From NCBI GenBank assembly GCA_036674765.1, contig JARVKI010000139.1:16369-80368 (forward strand): a DNA stretch of 64,000 bases. Reading direction: 5' to 3'. Both the position numbers and the translations under genes were made by a program. This stretch comes from Seiridium cupressi. Lineage: Eukaryota; Ascomycota; Sordariomycetes; Amphisphaeriales; Sporocadaceae. Each line of letters begins with the position of its first letter. The stretch's first letter is position 1. Below the pieces are notes generated by a model, which did not search any database, had not been told where the DNA came from, and saw only the letters and a program-made list of their open reading frames with translations. Shown here piece after piece: positions 11,156 to 25,300 of the stretch.

Positions 11156-12084
11156 TCGCATATTTGGAGGCATATCGAACTGTTTGGTGTACCGGCGCTT
11201 TGTTTAGCTTTGCATGCTTGTTGGTTATGATACCCTAGGATAAATTCCATGTCATTTGTGAACTTTGATGCCCTATATCTGACTTCTGCGCTTTAGTCCA
11301 CAGCATGCAACTATACTCGAACATGACGACTTGACCGTACCGTGATTCATTGCGAGGTGTTTGTTAGCTTGGAGCTCAATGACTTGAATGGTAGGGTTCA
11401 TACAATTCTAGGAGAAGAGAAGATTTCCACCAGTTTGCTAGTGGCCTAGAATAGGTTCAAACTCAGTATAATGAGAGGGAATATAGTGCCATGTCGCGAA
11501 GGTCCGGTTCATAACGTCTCTGCTCACTTTAAGCGCAGTCACTCTTCTCTGCTTGTGCGGGTGAATTTCCACTACAACATCTCCAACCTATGTGTTCAGA
11601 TTCTTATTTTCGATTCAATAACACATGGTAACACTGGAAGGAAGACACTTTGCTGTACAGTGTCATGCTATCACAGTTGTCCAAAGACTCGCCTGCTCGC
11701 AAGGCATTGCCAGACGAAGATGAAAAGGGGAGTTGAGTGCAGACGCGCATTGTAGTTGCCTTCACAAACAGTCCATTCTCCCAAACAGTTGCTGCCTCAG
11801 CCCAACCAAAGAGGTCAAAAGAACAGCACCATTCTCTTCTCATAGAACGCCTTCATCCTTCTCTACCCAGTGAGAGGGCTCACGCCTCCCAAGGCAGCCT
11901 TCGTTCAGAACGAACCACACATCCTCAAAAGCTCAGGCTCTATACTTAGTCACCACAGAACACAACGCATCACCAGTCCTTAAGAACCTGACTCTCGAAA
12001 AAGTCAACAACCTCTCAACTCGGAGCTACCACGACGGCAGATCGAAGAGCCTGGCACCCGCTCTCTTCATCTCTTTCCGCCAAA
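11156..12084. other. Intergenic / 5' leader of small membrane protein gene
   Basis: The last about 250 bp are pyrimidine-rich, as often seen just upstream of highly expressed fungal genes. No domain in the short open frames. Confidence 0.35.
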
Positions 12085-12534
12085 ATGTTCTTCCTCGAGA
12101 ATGAGGAGAATTACATCACTCCCGACAGCATCATCTTCATTTTCATCTGTCTCGTCGTATTCTGTGAACTTGTGGCTTTCACGCTTGGACGTCCTTCCTT
12201 TACCTCGCCGGCAGCCCCCGAACTCAAACCCTTGGGCTATTACGACCCTCTGGACGACCCCCTCTCACCGTCTGCACATCCACATCCGAACCCAGAAGGC
12301 GACCCAGCACCAGGCCAATGGTATCAGACTCCCGGTATTGGTCATCAGGATCCCAAGGTTCCTTACGACCTGGGTGGAACAGCAATTAGGGGCGATAGCT
12401 TAATTACTCTGGAGCCTCCTTTCAATGAATATGGCTACGGATACGATTACGGGATGACCCGCAGACGCCGCATGAGGTTCGACGCATATCTGGCCGAGAG
12501 AACTGCTCACTTCAACGCCGACACCGGTGTATAG
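12085..12534 (+). CDS. Hypothetical small single-pass membrane protein
   Basis: 149 codons, one exon, with a good start context (CCAAAATG). A hydrophobic helix spans about residues 14-35 (SIIFIFICLVVFCELVAF), with an acidic N-terminus before it. The rest is Pro/Gly/Tyr-rich and looks disordered, with a Gly-Tyr run near 118-124 and a basic RRRRMR patch at about 127-132. No family recognised. The helix is more likely an anchor than a cleaved signal because the N-terminus is acidic. Coding status rests on length, start context and coherent composition only. Confidence 0.6.
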   Translation: MFFLENEENYITPDSIIFIFICLVVFCELVAFTLGRPSFTSPAAPELKPLGYYDPLDDPLSPSAHPHPNPEGDPAPGQWYQTPGIGHQDPKVPYDLGGTAIRGDSLITLEPPFNEYGYGYDYGMTRRRRMRFDAYLAERTAHFNADTGV

Positions 12535-14107
12535 TTCTTGGCGATTCAAAGAATTTGTGATATGGACCGTTGTGAGATGCAAGACACGGGATGGACTACG
12601 GTGGGCGGTTCGATATTGCCTTTTCACATTTCACCAATACCCAAGAGATACATGTTGCTGGGGCCAGAGCGAGGTGGAGTCCAAGGCAAGGGCAGAATGA
12701 AGGACAAGGGCGGTGGCAAATGAACTGATCTCTAATATTTTGGCTCAAGCTCGGAGTTCCATCGTGCGAGAGCTTGTCCATGAGGAAAGAAGCATCACGC
12801 AAATCTGTCGGCGTATGCTGCCGGTAACATTCAGACCAGACACAGCAGCATAAACACAAGATCTTAGGACGACCACTGTCAATATCTGATATAGCTCACG
12901 CGCCCCTGCCCTGTTTTTCGTGTTAACCATATCTCGTGCTTTGGCGTTCAATGTGAAACCTTCTAGGAAGATAGTAGTCGGTACTCGACCCAAGGCGGAT
13001 AGCTTGGCTAGAAGGCAGGGTCTAGTTATATTATATATTGAAGGACATATCTTGAGGCTTGTGTTCAGTTGGAAGATAGTCAGTGGCGAGTGTACACCAT
13101 GACGTCCTACTCCAGATGAAGATACCCCCGATCAACATGGCTGGAAGCGTAAAGCCTTGCCGGTGTCTCCAAGTTAGACGGCGCGTTCAGGTGACCGGAT
13201 TCCTAAGTCAAAGCGAGGTCCACGTCTAATTGTGTATTATCGTGTAAGCAGTACAAACGGCCACAAGGGCACATGGTGTTTATGGTTCCAGCAGTCGGTA
13301 CTTCACTATTGTTTCACCGGGAATCTTCATCTCATATTCCACATAGCACTCGACGTTTTCTCTCATCATTCCATGTTTGAGAAAGGAAAAATTTGGAACT
13401 GATAGGTTGATGCAGAACGAGTCAGATAACATGAAACAGTTGAATATTCAACTGGAAATCGTATTGGCTGATACAAGCAATTAAGCAGGTAGCAAGTAGG
13501 TATGATTTGAGATCGACTGTGCCATCTTCCCCCCATCGCATATTAATGCACCAGCCGTCTGCCAATTGTATTATCCTTAAATGCAATAACCATAAAAGCC
13601 TTAGTGTCTCTAAGACATGACAATTATAATGATAATCCCTCAACCTGCCCAGCCCCATGCACCTATCCAGGGGCCGTGTTACCGCCAGTCGAACGCCGCC
13701 GGCTCGCCGGCCACCTTGTGAGACCTTTTAGCGTGCCCAGGGCCGATATCCTCCGCCGCGGAGATGCGGCAATGCATTATTCCTCATACATGGGGTCAGC
13801 TGGGAAGCGCCCTTTCGTGTCTCCATCACGCCCCATTACGATGTATCCCAGATGTATGTCCGTTCATGTCCGTTCCCATGAATAATGCACCCGCCGCCCA
13901 ATCCGCCTGTAGGAATGCAATGCAAATGATATAATCAAACAAGAAATGTACGAGAAAAGGGGGTATATATGGACAACGAGCGAGCTGTAAATGACATGCG
14001 CACAAATGCAATAAGTGGGACGGGGCGATGAACATGCAGGGGGTGTGTAGATGGTGCAAGTTTCGTGTGTAAGGGGGAATAGAATATACGAGCCGCCAGT
14101 ATGTGCT
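12535..14107. other. Intergenic
   Basis: About 1.6 kb downstream of two convergent genes. Only short open frames without similarity. Confidence 0.4.
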
Positions 14108-16310
14108 TTAGGCTACGCAGAAGTCAAGTCCCATGCGCTTGGCGACAGCTTGCCAGTCCCAGACAAGAGCCCAGTCGCCTCGCTCCATGAGCTTCCACAT
14201 CTCCTCGAGCAATTCTGCAAGGCGATCGCAGTTGCGCAAGCCTGTGTACCCGCGAACACCCTTTAGGGTGTTGCGAATCCTGTTTTGCTGAAAGGGTGCA
14301 AAACTTGCGCAGCCAATGATGAGACAGGGGATAAGCAGTAGAGTCTGACACGGATCACTAGGCTTGATGGAGTCTAGTATGGCCAAGGACTCGTCGACGG
14401 CGACGGTGATGCGAGCGTCATGGTGAGGCGGGTAACGTATGGGCGCTGGTGATTCGGCACGAGAATTGGGCGCATGACTAGCTCTTAACCGGTCGGTCGA
14501 GTGTGGGTCATGCGCCGAATGGACCGGCGATGTCGGCGACAGAGGCGGTGAGGTAGGGCGATTATACTGATCCGTCGGCATAGCCGGCGGTGTTGTTGTT
14601 GACGGCGGGTAGATGGTCCTGAACAAGTAAACCCACATCATCTGTTTGTAGAGCAGCCCGACGCGCTCACGGCTGTCTCCCGGTGGCCAGTGAGGAGTCC
14701 ACTCGCGGATAGCAGCATCTATTTCTGCCGCGCGGAACAACGAGGCGTAGTCGACAACGGGGTCGATCTGGTTGAGCATGTTGGTCCGGATAGTACTGCG
14801 GATGGTAGTGATCTGGCTGAGGTATTTGAACAGGCCATCTGCGACACCAATGAGCCGGACAGGTTGAATTGGCAGCCAAGGAACCCATTCTTCAAGAGCC
14901 AATCTCGGCGACCGCACGTCTGGCAAGCGAATAAGCTCGTCGGCATAGACATGGAATTGGAAGAACTCGGTTATGAACACCAAGAAGGCAGAATCAGTAG
15001 GCGGCGAAGCTTGGATTAGTCCTTTGTATGCTTGGAGGTGCAGACGGTGTTCACCGTCGGCCTTGCCCTCCACCATGGACTTGAGTAACATGCAGAGCAT
15101 TTGCCCATAGCGCACAGAGAGGTTTACTGTTTGCTTGGCAGTGTCTGTGTTCGTCTCTTGGTTGATGTCTTCGTAGAACTTGGCCATTGCGGACTGGTGA
15201 TGGAACTCGGACCGCGCCTGAAGAGTCTCGGCAGTGATTCTGGGGTTGGACTCGAGAATCTTGGCACCGTATGGAGTTTCATAGTCAATGTGTTTGCTTG
15301 CCAAACCTAATATGGAGTGCATCAAGCCTCGGTGCTCAACAGCCATCTGAAGAAGCATGTCTTTGAATGCATTCTTGTGCTGTCCTTCAACGGTAAGGAC
15401 GCCACTCAGCTGGTTGATATAATGATTCAGGAATACCATATCTTCAGGGGTCTCGACTCCTTGGAAGATTGGTTGAAGAGTGATAACTGGGAGCTCCTGG
15501 CTCGGTCGGCGCGCTGTTATTGTCTGTTAGTAAAAGTTGAGAGATACATGGATACCATCCTTACCTTCGTCAGCCCTTTCCTTGCCGCTCTTCCAGATAG
15601 TCTTTTCGTTATAGCCTTCACACACCACTGCGTTCTTTTCGCAATTCATACCTGTCATGGAGATTAGTAGAATGTTCGTCGTAGAAACGTCTACATAGCT
15701 TACATCGAGGCTTTGCTTCGTCGCACTTCTTCTTTCTCTTTCTGCAGGTGATACAACCCGTTTTCGACCTCCCTTTAGCCACTTTGTTTGTCGCTATATG
15801 AGGTGTCAATGGATGTTTTCTTGGACGACCTCTCGGTCTTTTCGTCTTGAGTCCCTGAGCGGAACTCCCCGAGGTGGGCTTCGGTGTCGTTGGCCGCGGT
15901 GCCTCCTTCAGGTCGTCCATATGAAAGTCATCCTCCTCCAGTGGCTCTAATTTGGGGACGAGAATGTCATCAGCGCAGTGGTCCCAGTGCATATCGTGTC
16001 CATGGTCATGATCGTGGTCATGCTCGGCATCGTCCCCTTCACTGTAGCTCGTCCATGAATCATGGCTCGACGACGTTGCCGAGTGGAGCATTTGCGAAAG
16101 ACTCGAACCCCCCGCAGGCATTTCCAATTCGGTGCTGACAGGCGACAATTGGCCGGTTTCCAGGCGGGTGGCCGTTGTTATTGTAGTCGGATTCACCCAA
16201 ATTGGCGATGGGGGGAGGAGTATGGAGTTGTTCTCGTCAGAAGAGGAGCTATGACCGTCTGACCAGGATAGATCTCCATGATCCGATATCATGGGCATAA
16301 CGACTTCCAT
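14108..16310 (-). CDS. Zn2Cys6 transcription factor with AT-hook
   Basis: Exons 15704-16310, 15565-15651 and 14108-15513 (introns of 52 and 51 nt) give 699 residues. The binuclear zinc cluster is C186-x2-C189-x6-C196-x6-C203-x2-C206-x6-C213; the fourth Cys is split by intron 1 (T|GT) and the last two lie in exon 2. An AT-hook core (KRPRGRPRKH) lies about 20 residues before it. Upstream are a Ser-rich acidic region and an unusual alternating His-Asp run. The C-terminal about 450 residues match the fungal-specific TF domain 2 (PF11951 type), with a Pro/Ser-rich disordered insert in the middle. A nuclear regulator; its targets cannot be told. No pathway genes adjoin it, and a 9.6-kb gene-free stretch lies upstream. 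Confidence 0.92.
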
Positions 16311-19300
16311 GACTTGTATTCCACGATGCTCGGCTCGTCAGCTGGCGTGAAGCAGTCGAGAGTCGCCCGGACGCCAACTTATCGAGACGAGGAAGGGTAT
16401 AGTAGTACGAATCTGGAGGTTTCAAAACCAAATATCCCCGCCAAAGGTCATGCGCCCAATCCCAAGCAGGTCATGCAGGGATGGTGGAGCTGAGCTGAAG
16501 GTGCTCTCGGATTGGGGGGGTGGGCGATCACACCCGAGCTTCCAACCAATGCCGACGGCAGATAAGCAATGGCTGGTCAAGAGAGTCGAGCACAACAGAA
16601 AGAAGGCCGATTAGGTTCAGTAGACAGCCATGATGTAGGGTCAAGATGGAAGTAGCGGCGGTGTCCAGAAGGTCTTATTATCTAGCCCGTACGGATAGAT
16701 GTGATACCGCGGGGCTGCAAGCGGAGACGCTCAAGATACGGACGGGAGATGTACATGACGCTCCTTGTCGAGTAGGGGTCTGAAGGGACAGGGACCCAAG
16801 CAAGAACGGCGGCGTGCGATCGTGAGAAAGGGGGCCCACTTAATTTGTGCGGACCCTGTCTGTCTGCTCGCGAGATGGACCACGGTCCATGGGCCATGGC
16901 AGCACTTGCAGCTTGGGCGCTGTCAGGCAGAGGAGTCCATACATCCCTAGCACTAGACTGCCATCGACCGACCCTCGAGCTCGAGGGCGCTGCGACAGGC
17001 CGCATCCCGAAGACCGGTACATGATAGTCTCGTGCCTAATCGTAGGGATCGGCAGTAGTCGAACTGGCCTGCTCCACCAGAGGTAGAAATGCTGTGCATG
17101 CACCTTGGGATCCAGCTAGAATGGACAGCAATACGGGGTGGAATGGATACAACGTCGAGAGGCTGGCGGGCTGGTGGTGCTGGCGGTAGGGTCGATGGCG
17201 GCAGCATGGACGGGGCTGTGGGTTTTGAGACTTGGGCCTTGGCGCCTCAGGAACCCATGTCATCTGTCGATGGCGCCTCCACCACCCTCTGGTCGTAGCG
17301 CGTCCTCTTGGGAACGACTTTACCAGAAACATGGGTGTACTTCGAAATACTTGCCCGACGCGAGCATCACGAATGCTGGGGTGTCGGCCTCTGGCACCCA
17401 GCCATGGCGCTCACGTTGTCTACTGTTGACGTCTCTTGGCTTGAGTCAGGGGCCCCCCGGTCAGCAGGCCATTATTGAAATCTGCAAAGTCTGCATTTCG
17501 ATCAAGAGACAATCGCCGTGCGCGAGGGTTGACGGAGCAAGTTGAGAGCCGAACAAGGTACGGAGAGTAGCCCCAATTTCGGTCAGCGGGCACGGCGAAG
17601 AGCTGTCGAGGAGACGAGCCCAGACCTTGCGGCGCGATAACAGGAGGCCAGAGCACGATCAATTATGGATGAGAAAGCTCGTCGCAGTGCTCTACAAGGC
17701 AGGTCGATCTGATTTAGAGTTGGCCCAGCCTGCAACGGGTCGTCAATCTTGGCTTTTCCACCAATGTGGAACGGCAAGAAGCTCGGGCATTCGACGACAG
17801 CTTACGTGGTACGCAGTCGACGTAGTACTCGCAGAGTTGCAAACAACGGCTTGTGCCATACTCCAGAGACGCGGGTATGTACATAGGGCCACGGACGTTG
17901 TTTTAACTATAGCGAACCGCCGGAGCGCTCTCCCTGGTTCAGGTCGATCATGATGCTTCTGGAACAACTATCACTCGAGTTGTGTCTTACGTTGCAATAC
18001 TGCGTGCTCACTTCGGGGCCAAGTAAGACGGTTCCGCCGCATGACATGGCTAGTCCAGCCACTGAGGAAATTTATATAATTATCATGTCGACACCAACTC
18101 CAGGTTAGAGTCAATGATCCATGAATTGTTCACCCTCGAGTAGGAAGCCTTCTGTTCCCAGCGGTGTAATTCGCCATTGAGCTTTTGACATTTGGGGGGT
18201 GATGGATACCTGGTTAATGGCTGACTGGTTTGAGCCCCCCACCCACAAACTGCACCCCGGTCGTCGCACCCCCTCAACCACTTAGGAGAGACCATTCTTG
18301 GAAGAAAAAGAATTGGTAGAGGTCACAACCAAAAAGCTTCTACAACACCTAAACATCCGGTTTTCGTCGGATCTCGAGATTCTGTGGCTATCATCCTGGC
18401 TAGACATGGGAGAGCTGCAGGTTGAGGTGCATGTCTGAACTGGGTGCCGTCCGTATGGGTGCGGTTGCATGGTGTAGCCACCGTTTCTATCAGTATGGAT
18501 AATGTCCTTCCCTACATTGTCAACTAGCGTGGATCAGAGCTGTTGTGCAACCACATCACCCTGTACCTGTTTCACCACCTGAAGAAGCTCACACAACGGT
18601 AGACTGTGCATCCGCGTAAGCATTCGTGTCGTGCAGAATCAGCCACCGAGATCTGTGAATGCTGACACGAAAGCTCGGCCCGAGAGCTCCATTGAAGGCA
18701 TCATATCATTTCACATAAGTCTTGACTATGGGTCAACGTCCAAATACCCTGCGAGGTGCATTCTCGATTGATAGGCGCGGACACTACAATTGCGCAATGC
18801 GGAGTTCGTCCTCTGCTACTGGCCCAAATCTTGGAGGTGTCAACAATGTGCCATGACATTCACCAACATCGTTTTTGGGCCAATGATGCAGTCAGTCAGT
18901 CACCGACATTTGTGTACATGTAGTGCAACGGTGATGGACTAGTGCTAATCCCTACACCTGTGGCCGGCGTAGCTGTCACCGAGGGTTACAAGGCCGAGGC
19001 CTAGGGCTGGAACGGGAACCTGTTGCGTCATTCGTCCCAAACGCTGCTATGCTATCTATATGCACTGATTTAATGGCACTTTGCTGATGTTTCGATGCGG
19101 CAGCGTGCCCTCGGATGCAGAGAATGCTGGGCAAGCAATATAGACGTGCAGCATCAAGCCCAGATGGCAACTAATCGGCTGAGCGCCCAGGAGGAACAGG
19201 CGGGGAACGGCAAAGCAGCCGAAATCTACCTGCTGTGCACCCACTGAATCGTCCCCGCTTGCACCGACACGGCGGACGACCTCGCTGGTGACAGTATCTG

Positions 19301-22300
19301 GCCAGTGCATCCGGGTAGATCTTGCAACCTTGAAATTAGGCTAGTTAGTATCTCTAAACGTTCGACATCAACCTAGAACGAGTAGCCTTCAAAGGGGCGC
19401 CGACTGTCAACGTGAAACGATACACCACCGTGCGTTTCGCGGTGCAATGGGAGCTTTTGCAGAGTACAGAATGCACACCCACTTAACAGTTAAGCCCTTA
19501 CAGCAGATCGCCAGTTACCCGAGCCCTCGAGTGGACAAGGCCTGGCTCATTCTCTGATCTCCAGTCTGTACGACGGACCGATCATTGCGCCGTCGGTCGC
19601 TGAGCTGTCCCATCACCGGAACTCTATTGACAATCTCATGTACACTTCTGTTTCGCCAAGGCCGGTGCTCCCACTTGCCGGGTTGTCCTGATACTCGATC
19701 TTCGCATTCTTGACTCTTTGGCTCTATGTACAACGACGATCGTCTTTCCCCATCCGATACCACCTTGGATCGTCAAGGCAAGGCCTGGAGTCAATTGGGG
19801 TGATATGTATTCCCATCCGTCTCTCTTTCCCTCCAGCATGTACCGGCTCCTCCCGTCGACCTTCATGGACCCAGAGGGAGCGCGCCCACAAAAAAATGCC
19901 GGAGCGTTCCATCGGCCTGTGGAGTATGCATCTTAAATGGGTATAAAACGCCGGCAAGGTCCATCGAAACGCATCACAGGACGGAGAAGTCTGCGATGGG
20001 CGCAAGTGCGACTGGCAGTTTCAACACAACCCCCACGTTGTTGATACTTTTTTTGATCGACAAGCCCCTGGGCCCTGCTTCGATTTCATTTCAATCGCCG
20101 TTGCTATCCCGACGATAACCTGGAGGACGGATACTGATGACTGTACGGCCACTAACTAGTGACTCTGCAGCGCGAAATTATGCGCTGTTCAGCCATATAT
20201 CGAAACACCACACAATCATCAACGACAGTCGGGCTAATAAACTAGTGATTTTGAAGCTTCCAACCCACCAACAGCTTCAGAGGAGCTCCCTACATGCACC
20301 AACTGGGTTAGAGTAGCGGCAACCTAGAATTCACGACGCACCTGTCTGCTGGCATGTCTAGACTGACTCAGTCGCCCGACTCGATTGTAATACATCTCAT
20401 TAAGTTGCATAAGTATTGTTGAGACTTCTGATAAGCAGATTCTCGGACCAGTGACAACGCAAGAGGTCGTAGTTTCAGGATATGCACATCACGAATGCTG
20501 CCACGATGCCCGTGGATGCTTCATAGAACACGACTACATACACATCGTTGCATGTCGAACGGGTCAAACACCGTGCGCCCACGAGTTGCCAAGAGTGCGC
20601 ACAGGGGTTTACAACGTGGCCTCTGTTCGTCCTGTTGGCAACATTTTCCTTGGAAAGAGTGCAAAAGACCCCCGTCTTCACGAGCTCAACACGCCCAACG
20701 ATATTCTGAGGTCTGAGCGCGCCTCGTGGCTCTTCTTTAATGACTTGCGTGCGTACTGCCTTCCCTCATACCCCTGTCATGGTGGGTAACATCGCCGCCG
20801 GATATCCCAAAACGGGAATATGCAGGTATTCTGGGGTCAAATTGTGCGCCTCTCATTGACCGGGACCGAAAGGTGGCTGATTTCAAGTATGCTACCCTGG
20901 AGCCTTACCCCGGGTCTGTGACCTTGTGTGGGAAAATGACGAACACCACCGTGATGAAAGCTGTAGATTTCAAGCTTATCTGCAGCAGAAGCATGGAAGC
21001 TCGAAAACAGCTATGGACGTCCGGTGCCGCACAATACATGATGCTCAGGGGTACGATGGCGTCCTATCAGATGGTCGAAATACTCGCTTCTGAAATTGCT
21101 TGAGAAAACCGCTTTCAAAAAGCTGTATCGCTTGTCAGATTATACCCATATACAAAGTCAATATCGAGAAAGCTTGACGACAACATGCTTCTTTTTGACA
21201 GATGCAATATGGCAGCGTACATGTCATGATCTTCATCGCACTTCCTTCTTTGTGGTTCCTGTCACCTTGCCCTCATCAGAGGGTCTGGACTGTCGTCGAG
21301 GGGCTGTCAGTTTGGGTACATAGTAGATGTTCGTGGTACTGTATCAACATGGGTCAGGACTCAGTCACTCGATAAGCATGGGGGCCCCACCACGGCTTCG
21401 ACTTGTATCCCTACCGCAAATAACGACACCTTGGAGCCTGGCCCCATTCCTTGAATCGCGGCTCCCCTCGAGCGCTGAAAGTCTTGTGGCCGTCGCGTCA
21501 GGCCAGACATCGGTTTATTAGAATAGTGCTCCCCTCACGACCTCTCTAGGGGTCGTGGCTGCAGGCCCACATTACCTTTCCCAGCCGAAGCGGCCAATAG
21601 TACTATATTTTGCAGCTACGAATCCACCAAGACCAGTGGTTCACTCGTTTTGCTAGGTTCATCACCCTGAGAAGCATCACGGTTCCCCACAACAGACCCT
21701 GAAAACCAACTTGGATGCTTGCAGTTCTACATTGAAAGCCAGAAGTACCTTCGAGTGTCTTTTTTACTTGATAAAAATGGCCCGTGACAGACCCGAACGG
21801 CTAGTAATCAGCGGATCTGAGTCTGCTAGCTCGAAGCTAGGGGCATAGCGTAGGAGCAGATCGCATTTCGAAATCCTTCAGCCCTTGTCGTTGTTCCACT
21901 CCGGAAGAGGAGAATTGGACCGAAGGCCGACTGACTGCTCAATGTTCTGCCGGCCGCGTAGAGTGAGCTCGCCTGGACATCGAGAACCGACGACATGCCT
22001 TGGGATCAGGTGCTGTGTGGTAGCTCTTGAATGGTCCAAACTCAACTCAATGACGTATGACATCAGCGACGGCTCAAACTCAAATTTCCCCAACCTCACC
22101 GCTGGAATCAACTCTTTTTTTCTGGTTTCCCCCATGTGCTCAGTGGGGGTTTCAATGCGATCTACCCGTAGACCGTACGCCACTGGCTAGAAAGCGATTC
22201 GACTTCCATGCTTTCGACCGGCGCTGGCCCCTGCAGCACCAAGTACAACTTGAGCGGTATCCACGAGGAACGCGAAATCAAGACTGGCGCGGCCGATGGG

Positions 22301-25300
22301 CATCCACCCAAGTTCGCATCTGAAGACTTCAACAGGCAAGATGGCTTGATCGAAAACCTGGAATTGCGATGCACTTTTCGTACCGAACCATCACGGGCTT
22401 CAGCTAGCGCCTTGTTTTAACGGTACCAAGCTGAGGGTCGCTCGAGGCCCAGAATGGGAAAACTCACGATGGCGGCGGCTGTCTGTGCGGTTCGTCGAGC
22501 ATTAGAGTTCCCGCTGTGGATTCACGAGACTGATTCGTGGCTACGCTTGATCTCTGTTGCTACGCCCAGGCCCTCTTGGTTCGCAACCAATTCAGGAGTG
22601 CAGGATGGTGTTGGAGATGCTTGTTTTTGACGCTATCGACCACGAGCGCAGCATGACACATCGTGAAGCGCTTACTGCTTCCCAATGAGGCATTCTGGGA
22701 AGATTCAGACCCAACGGCGCATCGACGGTCGCTGCACCATGCGACGCGAATTCGACCCCGACTCGAAATACGAGCTTGCTCGAGTACCCATCCACCAACA
22801 CCAGAGTCGGATTGCTACGGCTCATTCCCAGATCATCGCAAAGTGGCCGGTCTAAGCCCAATAGCTCCGCACCAGTGGCAGTTATCACAATCAGATCTGA
22901 TCTATGGTGACCACTAGGCCAGTTGCCATAAATGTTGGTGGAGACGGTCGGGAACCAACGGTAGAAGCTCCCGTAATCAACGTCCTACGCCGAGCCCGAA
23001 TGACTCGCGTTTGCACTTGCCGATCTCCCGTAAACGTTGCGACTCGCCAGGACATGAGATACTGGGTTAGCCTCAGCCATCTTAGAGCATCATCCTCAGT
23101 GGAGTGGTGGGAGCTCTGGCACACCTCATGTCGTTCCCGTGACAGCTCGTTGCGGACCGAACGACGACCGAGCTCGGGCTCTACGGCCTCAGGTGCAGGG
23201 TTGGCCCTTCGAGGACCCATTTCACCGCTTGGTCCAAGAAAGTTCCCGAAGTGGCTGGCAGCCTAGCTTCCCGACAACTTGGTAAGTTCATCGCTGCCGA
23301 AATAGCTTGTGATGATGAGCTTAGAAACCCAAGGACGTTGCTCATCTCAGCCATGCTCATGATGGTTGGGCAGCAACTTCAGCTAGACACCGCTTTCCAG
23401 TTCTCGGTCACCAGACAGAAGTCCAACCTTGCCGCCCGTCGGTGCCCGAGGCGTTCAGCCTTCTCAGGGGAGCCAGATCCTGTGAAATATTAGCTTGCGC
23501 TTGGTGTTGAGCTCACCATCACTAAGCAAACGGTCAGCACCAGTTGCGCCCGGGCCTCTTCGGCCGTAATGATGCTTGGACCTGTTGGATGAGTTGCAAA
23601 ATCATGAACGCATCCTGATCTAATGGAGATTGTTTTGGATTGCATCAGATGTCGCACCCAAATTCCACCTCCAAGCCTATCACGGACATGCTACTGACTG
23701 ATGTGAGCAGCGTTGACAATGACTTGACGCTATTCTACAGCTTTGCCAATTTGGTGCAATCAATATTGATCTAAGACCTTTCGTAGCAGACCAAGGCTTC
23801 AGCCTTGTAGATAGCCAAAGTTAAATATTTACGGGATCAACAGAGCAGCATGAAGTGATGTCTCATGCAGCAAGCCACAGTCGACTACGTTCGCGTCTAG
23901 AACAATCTGCTATTATGATGCCGAGCCCTGCATAACAATGATTTTCGTTCTATCGAGTCACGTCGCAATATGGGCATTTCCTAAATCGGACCTGATTCCA
24001 CTTAATTGTCGGTCTATATTGATGCCCTAACAAAGTTGGCAAGGCTGAATACTAACAACGCCGCTCAAACTCAAAACTACATCAGCTCAGGATCAGTGGC
24101 CTACGAGCGCATTTACGAAGTCCGGGAGCATCGAATACAGAACCCCTAGCATCAATAGTGACGCACGCTGTGATCATCTACGCCAAGTCACGGCCCAGCG
24201 CTTCAGCGACACAGCCCTCGGTGACAGTCTGAGGTGCTAGTCATCTGGTGACGAGACGCGTCGGGCGTACGGATATGCGCTGTTCAGGAGTACTAGAATA
24301 GCCTTGTATGACTCCCCCTTCAATCAGGCACATACCAACCTCGTGGACTAATATTGAACATCGGAGTCAACTCCGGGTCGGCACCATACTCGTCGCGCAT
24401 CGGAGCGCTCGGCACGAGCTCCTTCTTGGCAGCAATGCTTTGTCATTGGCTCTAAATGACCATTGTCGACGTGATGTGCGCAATACCCCGGGCGTATGCG
24501 GGGTCGGAATCAACACCTTCTTCTGTCTGCATGCATGAGGCATGTCGCTGTCCGTCTGTACATACATAGTGCGGCGTGGACTGTGAAATATTTTCCTTGG
24601 GCCTACCGCCAATCACGAACGGCATGCAACTCTGCTGGAGCAAGGGAGAGGACGGCGAACAAAAAATCGCGCCCGGCCACCTCCTGGGACGTTACGTGCG
24701 TCTTGTCAGTATGATAGATACAGGGTCCTGATGGTACCAAATGCTATTGAAGGCACAATATATTCCTGATAGTATCTTGCCAGGATCGAAGCGCCGACGA
24801 GGTGGCATTATTTTCACATGTGAAAGGTTGTTAGGAGAATTAAACGTAGGGCCTCGTAAGCTTATGGGGCCGTCTTAATTACTTTTGCCGACCATCGAGG
24901 CTTCGGCCGGGTCGCTCCCCCACGATTGAGTTCGGTTGACAGGGACGGGGGGTGCATCGTGAGTTTTACTCTTATCTTGCCGCATACCCCCTGTCGAACA
25001 TCTCAGGAACTAGCGCCATTTCAACTGCTTTGAAGAACTGACGTTGGCGCCTCCGTGACGCACAGAAACAGCAAGTCAATATGTATCAGCGCCCAGAGCT
25101 CAAGGGTCTCTTCTGGGGAATATAAGGGGAAACAATTTGCGTAAACATGACAAGGAACGACGAGCCCAGAGAGCTGAGAACGCCCAGCATAAGGTGTTCG
25201 AGACGAAATGCACTTCCCCACTATATGCACTCTGTCTGCATGCCGACCGGGGGTGGCTCACATCCGAATTTGGCAGGAGATTTTGATTTGAGGCGCTCTG

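Noticed and set aside
20451..20789. 112-codon plus-strand frame in the gene-free region
   Set aside because: No domain, no neighbouring exons, and Cys/His content looks random.
21878..23220. Consecutive minus-strand frames that looked like a decayed biosynthetic enzyme
   Set aside because: I could not match any catalytic motif or join them with plausible introns.
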